Part shown: one piece after another, positions 7,778 to 13,666 of the stretch
How the letters are laid out: every line of letters starts with the position of its first letter
How positions within the stretch are numbered: the stretch's first letter is position 1
Assembly: GCF_009831625.1 (NCBI RefSeq)
Contig: NZ_WUUS01000001.1
Coordinates: 62,301 to 126,300, forward strand
Length of the DNA: 64,000 bases
Direction of reading: 5' to 3'
Source of the DNA: Halobaculum saliterrae
Lineage (GTDB): Archaea > Halobacteriota > Halobacteria > Halobacteriales > Haloferacaceae
The notes under the pieces: generated by a model
The model's database searches: none
Told to the model about the DNA's origin: nothing
What the model saw: only the letters and a program-made list of their open reading frames with translations
Program-made: the position numbers and the translations under genes

Positions 7778-8781
7778 CCGCGTCGGTCCCGCGGGTCCTG
7801 GAACTCGACCGCGTCCCCGAACGGATGCCACATCGGGACGCCGCGCTCGGCCAGCTGGCGAACGCCCTCGACCCGCTCCGGTCGGACCGGCCGGCGTATC
7901 CGATCTGCATCTCCGGACCGACCGGTGCGGGAAAGACGGCCCTCTCGCGATTCGCCGTCACAGAACTTCGTCGGGAGACCGCGGTGAACACCGCTCATGT
8001 CGACTGTCTGCGGACACGCTCGCGTGCCGCTATCCTTGAAGAGGCATTAGTCGACGCCGACTTGAAGACGCGTTCATCGCCGAAAGCGAACGCCGCGTCG
8101 TCGTACCTCGCGCAAATAGAGGACGCCGACTCGCCGATCGTGCTGACCCTTGACGAGGCGGAACACATCGAGGACGAACACCTACCGCACGTCCTCTTTG
8201 AGACAGATGGCGTGACGCCGATCTTCGTCGTCCACGAGTACGAGCGATTCGCAGCGCGCTTAGACTCCGCGACCGCCTCGCGGCTCCGCACCGGCCCTCA
8301 TATCGAACTTGATCGGTACAGCCAACGCGAACTGGTCGATATCCTCCAGGCGCGCGTTGACGCTGGCGATCTCTCCGGGATCACGGGCGGGACGCTGGAG
8401 GTGATCGCGGACACCGCCGCCGGGAACGCGCGGGAAGCGATATCGATCCTCCGAGAGGCCTACGTCGAGGGTGAGGCCCGCGACGAACGAGTCACGCCGG
8501 CGTTGATCGGCGACGTCCGCGAACCGGCGATGGAGTCGATCCGGCGGTACAATGTGGAGCGACTGGACACGCCGCATCGACTGTTGAAGCACATGATCGA
8601 CGACGCGGGCAAGATTAGGGCGGGCGACCTCGCGGACCTCTTCGAGGTGGAGTACCCGGATGCGGACGGTCGCGACCGCCGCCGGTATTTGAACGTTCTC
8701 GTGCGGTACGGGTGTATCCGGAAACAGGGGAGCGGAAGGGGGACGCGGTATCTTTCGATCAGTGGTAGCGAAGATGCTTAG
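7762..8781 (+). CDS. Orc1/Cdc6-like AAA+ ATPase
   Basis: A 339-aa protein. Its layout fits the Orc1/Cdc6 family: short N-terminus, AAA+ module and C-terminal winged helix. Walker A is GPTGAGKT (52-59), and Walker B IVLTLDEAEHI (about 126-136) carries the Asp-Glu pair. ISILREAYVEGEA and the tail RRRYLNVLVRYGCIRKQGSGRGTRYL resemble the lid and the winged helix. These proteins bind replication origins and load MCM; haloarchaea carry many divergent copies on plasmids and integrated elements. It is shorter than chromosomal Orc1 proteins. I found no perfect origin-recognition box nearby, though an iteron-like array lies 1.1 kb downstream. A non-replicative ATPase role is also possible. Confidence 0.75.
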   Translation: MARGVTASVPRVLELDRVPERMPHRDAALGQLANALDPLRSDRPAYPICISGPTGAGKTALSRFAVTELRRETAVNTAHVDCLRTRSRAAILEEALVDADLKTRSSPKANAASSYLAQIEDADSPIVLTLDEAEHIEDEHLPHVLFETDGVTPIFVVHEYERFAARLDSATASRLRTGPHIELDRYSQRELVDILQARVDAGDLSGITGGTLEVIADTAAGNAREAISILREAYVEGEARDERVTPALIGDVREPAMESIRRYNVERLDTPHRLLKHMIDDAGKIRAGDLADLFEVEYPDADGRDRRRYLNVLVRYGCIRKQGSGRGTRYLSISGSEDA

Positions 8782-8830
8782 TTGAGGATAGATACCGCAT
8801 GACGGGTACAGAAAGTGTGAGAGTCGGCGG

Positions 8831-9736
8831 TTATTCGAATCCGTGCAACTTTCGATGTTCTCGAAGGAAGAGTTCTCCTGGAGACTTATTTGCCTCACTA
8901 GGGACCTCAATGTTCTTCCCTTCGAATTCCAAAACCTCGTCTGGGGTTGCAATCTCCTCCGAATCTCCAACAATCACTTCGTAATCGTCAGAAATTGCAA
9001 ACCACCCCACATCGAACGCCCAGTGGTGTAGTTTACACAGACCAATTCCATTCGACGCGACATCTCTTCCTCCCTTACTCTTCGGGTAGATATGAGCTGC
9101 TTCAATTTCCGGATTACCGATTGGTGACCGTCGCTCCGAACCGCAGATCGCACACGAGTAATCATATGCCGACCGGACTTTCCGCTTGAAAGCCGCCGAG
9201 CGTTTGAGTTGAGAAGAATCCTCTCGCTCAGGTTTCTCGATCAGTGGCTCCTCTGAGTCTTCCTTGACCTCGGTTGCAGCGGCGAGATACTCATCCCAAG
9301 TGGCTAAGCCCAGCTTTTGGAGGTCGAATTTGTATTTCATTCTGTCCTCCGACAATTCGTTTTCGTATCTTGCGTCGGTGACTTCCACTAATCCCTCATA
9401 CTCGTATTCGTCGAGGCCGTCTTCACTCGTGAATAGGTAAATCGGAATCTCTTCGTGTTCTGCCTCGACCATCGCACGGTTGGCATTCGTGAGCATTTGG
9501 TCGCCTTTCTCAGGCTCGCCTTCGCCGTCGTAGGTGAGTTCCGTTTCCGAGGTAAATTCGTCTTTGTAGATAGCGCCCTCATTTGCATTTATAATCACAT
9601 ACCGACCAGCCGAGGGATTTCGATAGGTGATTCCCTTGAATTGGTATCCGAATTTGGTGTCGAACACCGATTCGACCTCTTCTTGAGTAAGGACTTCACC
9701 AATCGCCAGATCCCTGATAGGGCCTCTGGAACTCAT
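8831..9736 (-). CDS. SRA-HNH type IV restriction endonuclease (ScoMcrA-like)
   Basis: A 301-aa protein with two parts. Residues 10-120 look like the SRA-type base-flipping domain of ScoMcrA proteins: GYQFKGITYRN, YVIINANEGAIYKDEF and LTYDGEGEPEKGDQ then N-x-A. Residues 190-245 form an HNH nuclease: C195-x2-C198, AAHIYPKSKGGRD (His215), NGIGLC (Cys234) and HHWAFD (His237/His238). Enzymes of this build cut DNA carrying modified bases such as 5-methylcytosine or phosphorothioate. The gene is monocistronic and faces the integrase block. It sits in the same island as a C5 methylase, so its specificity must spare the self-mark. Confidence 0.85.
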   Translation of the reverse strand: MSSRGPIRDLAIGEVLTQEEVESVFDTKFGYQFKGITYRNPSAGRYVIINANEGAIYKDEFTSETELTYDGEGEPEKGDQMLTNANRAMVEAEHEEIPIYLFTSEDGLDEYEYEGLVEVTDARYENELSEDRMKYKFDLQKLGLATWDEYLAAATEVKEDSEEPLIEKPEREDSSQLKRSAAFKRKVRSAYDYSCAICGSERRSPIGNPEIEAAHIYPKSKGGRDVASNGIGLCKLHHWAFDVGWFAISDDYEVIVGDSEEIATPDEVLEFEGKNIEVPSEANKSPGELFLREHRKLHGFE

Positions 9737-10026
9737 TGTAGTCGTGAAAATCGGCTTAGGAATAGTAGTTCTGATGCCGCTGTTTCTGCTCTAAGGTAGC
9801 TACGTCGGCGGTGGAGGGTCGAAGTTGCTCGTATGGGCTCCTTGATTTGAGTTGCCGGAAGTAGCGAAATTCAAAATATCCGTGTCCGGAAGTGCCGCAA
9901 ATTTGGGATATTTGTCCGGAAGTGGACCGGTGGGTCCGTTACGTATGGTGATTCTGTTCTCATCTCGTTGAAAATAGACGGCTTCTCTCACCAATTCAAA
10001 CCCGAAACGCCACTCCGAACGGCTGG
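9737..10026. other. Intergenic region with iteron-like repeats
   Basis: No convincing gene. It is AT-rich between about 9860 and 9915 and carries the CCGGAAGT repeats reported separately. A GGACC/GGTCC pair lies at 9924-9937. It is a possible control or replication site of the integrated element. Confidence 0.45.
9855..9923. repeat. Three CCGGAAGT direct repeats at 30-31 bp spacing
   Basis: CCGGAAGT occurs at 9855-9862, 9886-9893 and 9916-9923. Similar AT-rich spacers lie between them (AAATTC...ATATC and AAATTTG...ATATTTG), so the unit is a diverged tandem repeat of about 30 bp. The spacing is near three helical turns, as in iterons bound by replication or partition proteins. Confidence 0.65.
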
Positions 10027-10278
10027 ATGTCGACGAGAGATCGCGTCCTGTCCCCGCAGGACACCGACGACGATGGGTTAGAGATCCGGTTCAGCATCGA
10101 CGAAGAGGCGTATCGGTCCGACGAGGTCGGGCTGACGCTCCGGCGTGGGAACGACCGCGAACGGTTCCGCGTGACCGACGAGGACGAAGCGATCTACGAG
10201 AGTGCCGGCGGTGTACCGACGTGGTGTGAAGCGACGATCCGCCGGCTGGGACTGCACCTCGACGTGATCACGGAGTGA
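10027..10278 (+). CDS. Small acidic hypothetical protein
   Basis: An 83-aa acidic protein. The segment LEIRFSIDEEAYRSDEVGLTLRRG could form a beta-rich fold, followed by a helix around PTWCEATIRRLGLHLDV. I recognise no family. It has no signal peptide or membrane segment. It lies on the plus strand facing the convergent winged-helix pair (10295-10665), with 16 bp between stops. Small proteins of this kind are common in haloarchaeal integrated elements. Its composition matches the integrase cassette better than the AT-rich SRA-HNH gene before it. Confidence 0.6.
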   Translation: MSTRDRVLSPQDTDDDGLEIRFSIDEEAYRSDEVGLTLRRGNDRERFRVTDEDEAIYESAGGVPTWCEATIRRLGLHLDVITE

Positions 10279-10294
10279 GTCAGATGCTCGCGAC

Positions 10295-10390
10295 TCAGTG
10301 CCAGAAGAGGACCAGCGCCAGCAGCGCGAACGTCCCGCCGAACACGAGGGCGATGAACAGCTTGGCAGAGAGTGGGTACCCGTATCTCAT
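10295..10390 (-). CDS. 31-aa single-span membrane peptide coupled to the winged-helix gene
   Basis: This mini-gene encodes 31 residues starting MRYGYPLSAKLFIALVFGG and ending LVLFWH. Almost all of it is one hydrophobic helix after a short basic or aromatic head, so a single-pass membrane peptide is expected. Its ATG overlaps the stop of the upstream winged-helix gene (ATGA), which argues strongly for real translation by coupling. Membrane micro-proteins beside phage-repressor-like genes suggest immunity, holin-like or toxin roles, but none can be assigned from sequence. Confidence 0.65.
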   Translation of the reverse strand: MRYGYPLSAKLFIALVFGGTFALLALVLFWH

Positions 10391-10665
10391 TCCTCGTCGT
10401 CTTCAAGATCGGAAGCATCGAGTTCATCGTCGAGCCAGAGGTGCCCCTTCTGACTTACCTCGTAATATCCAGAGTCTGCCTTCCTCAACAGCCCGTGTTC
10501 TTCCAGTGTGTTCAGCCGGAGACGGACTGTCGAGTACCCAATGTCGTGTCCATGGCGATTCAAGTTCACGTACACGGACTTCGGCGGAAGCTCAAGATCG
10601 TGCTCAGATAGGAACTCAAGCACGACGGAGTCGTTCAACGACATCCAATCCGGCCGGGGTCGCAT
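10387..10665 (-). CDS. Winged-helix transcription regulator (PhiH1 repressor-like)
   Basis: A 92-aa protein starting MRPRPDWMSLNDS, the usual opening of haloarchaeal PhiH1-repressor-type winged helices. The recognition part is around SVYVNLNRHGHDIGYSTVRLRLNTLEEHGLLRK, followed by the wing SGYYEVSQKGHLWL. The tail is acidic. I chose the ATG at 10665 because a TATA-like TAATAAA (10692-10698, minus strand) lies about 30 bp before it; an earlier in-frame ATG falls inside that box. It likely represses genes of the integrated element, perhaps its own operon with the 31-aa membrane peptide. Confidence 0.8.
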   Translation of the reverse strand: MRPRPDWMSLNDSVVLEFLSEHDLELPPKSVYVNLNRHGHDIGYSTVRLRLNTLEEHGLLRKADSGYYEVSQKGHLWLDDELDASDLEDDEE

Positions 10666-10691
10666 TCGGCTACTACAGCCAGTTCTGTCCA

Positions 10692-10698
10692 TTTATTA
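10692..10698 (-). promoter_or_regulatory. TATA box of the winged-helix operon
   Basis: TTTATTA on the plus strand reads TAATAAA on the minus strand, about 30 bp before the ATG at 10665. This fits a leaderless mRNA and decides between the two possible starts. Confidence 0.6.
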
Positions 10699-10751
10699 CC
10701 GGAGGTTCGGGGGGCTCGGTGGCATATGTTCGATATTTCAATAGCAGATAT

Positions 10752-10893
10752 GTGCTAAGAGTTAAGCACCCTCTGTTCTCACAGGGTTGTAACGAAGGCA
10801 CTTCGCGGACCCGTCGCTCCCCGATGGGTCCCTACTCGCAGAAGTTTGCGGACCCGGCGCTTGGGACGCCGGCCCGCGCGGGCCTTCGTGAAG
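10752..10893. repeat. Cluster of short hairpins and repeats before the zinc-finger/integrase operon
   Basis: In about 140 bp there are GTGCT/AGCAC arms (10752-10769), a CGAAG-gca-CTTCG hairpin (10793-10805), GCGGACCCG as a direct repeat (10805-10813 and 10848-10856), a perfect 14-bp palindrome GGCCCGCGCGGGCC (10871-10884), and CTTC-gt-GAAG (10884-10893). No ORF needs this DNA. It may be a recombination or regulatory site. Confidence 0.5.
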
Positions 10894-10907
10894 TAGGCAC
10901 GAAAGCC

Positions 10908-11153
10908 ATGTACGACGACGCTACGGGGGGCCATGAAACCCCCGAACGAGATGACGCACCGCTGTTCCTGAGAACCAACTGTCCCAACTGTGGACGCCCG
11001 CTTGCGGACCACGGACTGACAACGGCCGGTCCCGGACGGACGCGGCTCGCGCCGTGTGGCTACGACGTGGCTGGTGTGACGCTTCGCGAGGTCGCGTTCG
11101 TCCTCGACGGTGGCGCGCGCCGGGCCGCAGCCGACGGAGGTGAGACGGCGTGA
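10908..11153 (+). CDS. Small zinc-finger protein of the integrase operon
   Basis: An 81-aa protein beginning at ATG 10908. It has a CPNCGRPLADHG motif (C-x2-C) and a later single Cys in APCGYD that could complete a zinc site. The C-terminal half, VTLREVAFVLDGGARRAAAD, is probably helical. I know no family name. Its stop overlaps the next start (GTGA), so it is the first gene of a coupled three-gene unit with a zinc-ribbon protein and the integrase. An accessory DNA-binding role in the element is likely but unproven. Confidence 0.65.
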   Translation: MYDDATGGHETPERDDAPLFLRTNCPNCGRPLADHGLTTAGPGRTRLAPCGYDVAGVTLREVAFVLDGGARRAAADGGETA

Positions 11154-11695
11154 GCGACATGGACGTTACCGCGCCCGTCGACTACGTGTGTCGCGTCTGC
11201 GGCCACGAACAGACGGTCCGCGTCTACCCGGTCGTTCGTGAGGGCGGCGCGACGCTGGACGTCCAGTCCCGTCACCGCCTCGTGCAAGCCGGGTGTCCGG
11301 AGTGCGACCGACGGCGGACGCACGTCGCGGCCGCGGCGTTGGTGGACCGATGCGACGGTGTCGTGACCGACGGGGGCCGCGAGACATCTCTGGACGTGGA
11401 GCGGTACACGGTCGGCCGCGCCGCGTCGATCGCCTACGGCCCGCTGGGGTCGGATCCGGAGCCGTGGACCCTCCGGTTCGAGACGGAGGGCGGCGAGCGC
11501 GTCGTCGTTCGGTTGGACAGGGACGCCATGTACGAACTCTGGACGGAGGTCCGGGGCGTCCCATGGCCGACGGTCCACCGCCACCCGGAGCGTCGCGAGC
11601 GCGACGAACTCGTTCGCGAGATCGTGGAGCGGGCGAACGTCGCGGGCGAGTCGGAACTGCGCGAGGCGCTGGACGCGCTGGGGGGACGAGAGTGA
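11150..11695 (+). CDS. Zinc-ribbon hypothetical protein of the integrase operon
   Basis: A 181-aa protein with a GTG start overlapping the previous stop. The N-terminus carries two zinc knuckles, CRVCG and CPECD, about 34 residues apart, forming a zinc ribbon. The middle is beta-rich (DVERYTVGRAASIAYGPLG, PWTLRFET). The C-terminus, ERRERDELVREIVERANVAG, is helical. I recognise no named family. It overlaps the integrase start by four bases (GTGA), so the order zinc finger, zinc ribbon, integrase is a single translationally coupled unit. It may direct the recombinase or be cargo of the element. Confidence 0.72.
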   Translation: MSDMDVTAPVDYVCRVCGHEQTVRVYPVVREGGATLDVQSRHRLVQAGCPECDRRRTHVAAAALVDRCDGVVTDGGRETSLDVERYTVGRAASIAYGPLGSDPEPWTLRFETEGGERVVVRLDRDAMYELWTEVRGVPWPTVHRHPERRERDELVREIVERANVAGESELREALDALGGRE

Positions 11696-12735
11696 GCTTC
11701 GAGACCGAGCACGGCAACCGCGAGGATCTCCGGCCGATCACGCCGAGGCAGGCGATGGAGGAATGGCTGGACGTGATCGAGGCGGACACGTCGGGGAGTA
11801 CGGCCGACTCGTACCGGCGGCGTGTCCGGCAGTTCATCCAGTGGCTCGAATCGCGGGGCGTGTTGAATCTGAACGTCGTTGACGGTCGCGATATCAAGGC
11901 GTACCGCGACCACCGGGCGAACTCGTTGAACAACACTTCGATGAAGAACGAGCTGCGGACAGTCCGGCAGTTCATGAGCTACGGGGTCGCGCTCGAAGCG
12001 GTCGAGCCGGCACTCGTCGAGAAGTTCTCGGCGCACATTCCGTCGCTCACGAAGGGTGAGGAGTCGAGTGACTTGATGATCAGCCGGGAGCGCGCCCACG
12101 CGATCCTCGATCACCTCGACAGGTTCCGGTACGCGACCCGGGACCACGCGATATTCATCACGATGTGGGATACCGGAGCGCGGATCTCCGGGCTCCGCGC
12201 GCTCGACCTCGGTGACTTCGATGCGGAGGACGGGACGGTTCGGTTCGTCAGTCGTGAGCAGTCCAAAACGCGGTTGAAGAACGGCGTCACGGGAGAGCGG
12301 CTGAACCTACTCGACGAGAAGACCGTCGAGGTACTCCGCGATTACGTTCGTGAGCACCGGAACGATCAGGAGGATGAGTTCGGCCGCTCACCGTTGTTCA
12401 CGACGAGATTTGGTCGGCCGACGTCGTCGACGTTCCGGCGGACTTCGTACAACCTTACACACCCGTGTTTCCGCGGTGGCTGTCCGCACGACAAGAACCC
12501 GGACACCTGTCAGTACCGCGAACACGGCCACGAGAGCAAGTGTCCGTCGGCGCTGAGTCCGCATCCGATCCGGACGGGCCGGATCACGGATCTTCGGAAC
12601 CGCGGTGTGCGGATTCCGAAGGTGGCCGCGCGGGTCGATGCGCTACCGGACACGATCAGAGCGTACTACGACAAACCGAATCTCGGCGAGGAACTCGACC
12701 GCCGTCGAGATGAAATTGCGGAAGCAGGACTATGA
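11692..12735 (+). CDS. Tyrosine recombinase / phage-type integrase
   Basis: A 347-aa XerC/D-like site-specific recombinase with a GTG start in the GTGA overlap. Residues 10-110 form the SAM-like core-binding domain (DSYRRRVRQFIQWLESRG). The catalytic domain has the first Arg in DTGARISGLRALDL, a Lys candidate in the SREQSKTRLK hairpin, the H-x-x-R box in SPHPIRTGRIT and the nucleophile Tyr in RAYYDKPN. A Cys/His-rich insert (FRGGCPH...C...HESKCPS) is common in haloarchaeal integrases. It would integrate or excise this element. No tRNA gene lies in the window, so the att site is unknown. Confidence 0.92.
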   Translation: MSFETEHGNREDLRPITPRQAMEEWLDVIEADTSGSTADSYRRRVRQFIQWLESRGVLNLNVVDGRDIKAYRDHRANSLNNTSMKNELRTVRQFMSYGVALEAVEPALVEKFSAHIPSLTKGEESSDLMISRERAHAILDHLDRFRYATRDHAIFITMWDTGARISGLRALDLGDFDAEDGTVRFVSREQSKTRLKNGVTGERLNLLDEKTVEVLRDYVREHRNDQEDEFGRSPLFTTRFGRPTSSTFRRTSYNLTHPCFRGGCPHDKNPDTCQYREHGHESKCPSALSPHPIRTGRITDLRNRGVRIPKVAARVDALPDTIRAYYDKPNLGEELDRRRDEIAEAGL

Positions 12736-12818
12736 GCAATTCACCAGTTTCAGGCGTTGACGCAGGGGGTATTGCACTCGAAGGCAAGGGGTTCGCCGCT
12801 CGGCGGTCCCACTTCTCA

Positions 12819-12856
12819 CACTGCCGTCTTCCGATGATCGACAAATGACGGCAGTG
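12819..12856. repeat. 10-bp perfect inverted repeat
   Basis: CACTGCCGTC (12819-12828) and GACGGCAGTG (12847-12856) are exact reverse complements around an 18-nt loop. They start 83 bp after the integrase stop. They could be a transcription end, an attachment-site arm or an operator. Confidence 0.65.
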
Positions 12857-13012
12857 ATTCTCCAGTATCGGGTGCGGTACCCCTATCCTCGAAATGACTC
12901 TCCTGGAGAGAAATACCTCTCGTCGAACAGCAGTTTCAATACATCTCGAAGACGTAAAATACGTCTATAACCTCCAGAAACGTTGGTATCTATTACGATA
13001 ATTTGAACACTA

Positions 13013-13020
13013 CATATATA
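13013..13020 (+). promoter_or_regulatory. TATA box of the pilin gene
   Basis: CATATATA lies about 75 bp before the pilin ATG at 13095. The predicted start site gives a leader of about 50 nt, long for haloarchaea and possibly regulatory. Confidence 0.5.
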
Positions 13021-13094
13021 GCTGTAGGTGACCAGATTACATCCATCACAGGGAGATAGGGAGCACCGAACGCTCGCTGTGTACGAGAGAAACC

Positions 13095-13499
13095 ATGGAC
13101 ATCAAGAACCTATTCGACGACGACCGCGCCGTTTCCCCCGTTATCGGGGTCATCCTGATGGTCGCTATCACAGTGATCCTCGCGGCGGTTATCGGGTCGT
13201 TCGTCCTCGGCCTGGGGAACAGCGTGCAACAGACCGCGCCGAACGCGAACTTCCAGTTCGACTACAACAGTTCGGCGTCCCCGGTGGAGGTGACCGCGAC
13301 TCACAGCGGCGGGGACACGATTCCCGACAGTGACACGCTGACCCTCAACACGACGACGGACAGCGCCACGTTCACCGGCCAGGTTAGTGCCGGGAGTTCG
13401 GCGACAGCAAACTACACCAGCGGCGACTCGGTTCGCGTGATTTGGACCTCGGAGACCGGAGAAACCTCACAGACGCTTGCCGAGGAGACTGCCCCGTAG
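13095..13499 (+). CDS. Type IV pilin-like protein (DUF1628 family)
   Basis: A 134-aa archaeal pilin. The N-terminus MDIKNLFDDDRAVSPVIG carries the class III signal: a short charged leader, then AVSPVIGVILMVAITVILAA as the hydrophobic assembly helix, cut by PibD before the SPVIG segment. The rest is Ser/Thr-rich and beta-rich with N-x-S/T sites for N-glycosylation, and the length is typical. It stands alone with no pilB/pilC beside it, as is usual for scattered adhesion pilins. It lies between the integrase and the GmrSD-like gene; whether it belongs to the element is unclear. Confidence 0.88.
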   Translation: MDIKNLFDDDRAVSPVIGVILMVAITVILAAVIGSFVLGLGNSVQQTAPNANFQFDYNSSASPVEVTATHSGGDTIPDSDTLTLNTTTDSATFTGQVSAGSSATANYTSGDSVRVIWTSETGETSQTLAEETAP

Positions 13500-13666
13500 A
13501 ACTGGACCGTCGACTTCGTCGATCTTATTCACCGTCGTATTAGAGAACAGAGAGACGTGTTCGTGAGTGGTACGTCACCGTTGGGTCTCTGAACGGACCG
13601 AGAAGCCGAAAGCCCGGAGCCGGCCGTCGGCAGATTCATACTCGGGCACCGACTGGTAGGAGTCCG

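Larger units (their letters stand above)
12736..13094. other. Intergenic region after the integrase
   Basis: No gene is visible. It holds a 10-bp inverted repeat at 12819-12856, an AT-rich stretch, and the pilin promoter with CATATATA at 13013-13020. It is a candidate place for the element boundary. Confidence 0.5.

Noticed and set aside
9800-9994. 64-codon minus-strand ORF over the CCGGAAGT repeats
   Set aside because: Low-complexity, no upstream signals, and the DNA is better explained by the repeats.
10275-10907. Long plus-strand ORF leading into the zinc-finger gene
   Set aside because: The first 210 codons overlap the winged-helix and membrane-peptide genes on the other strand and lack protein-like composition; only the part from 10908 looks real.
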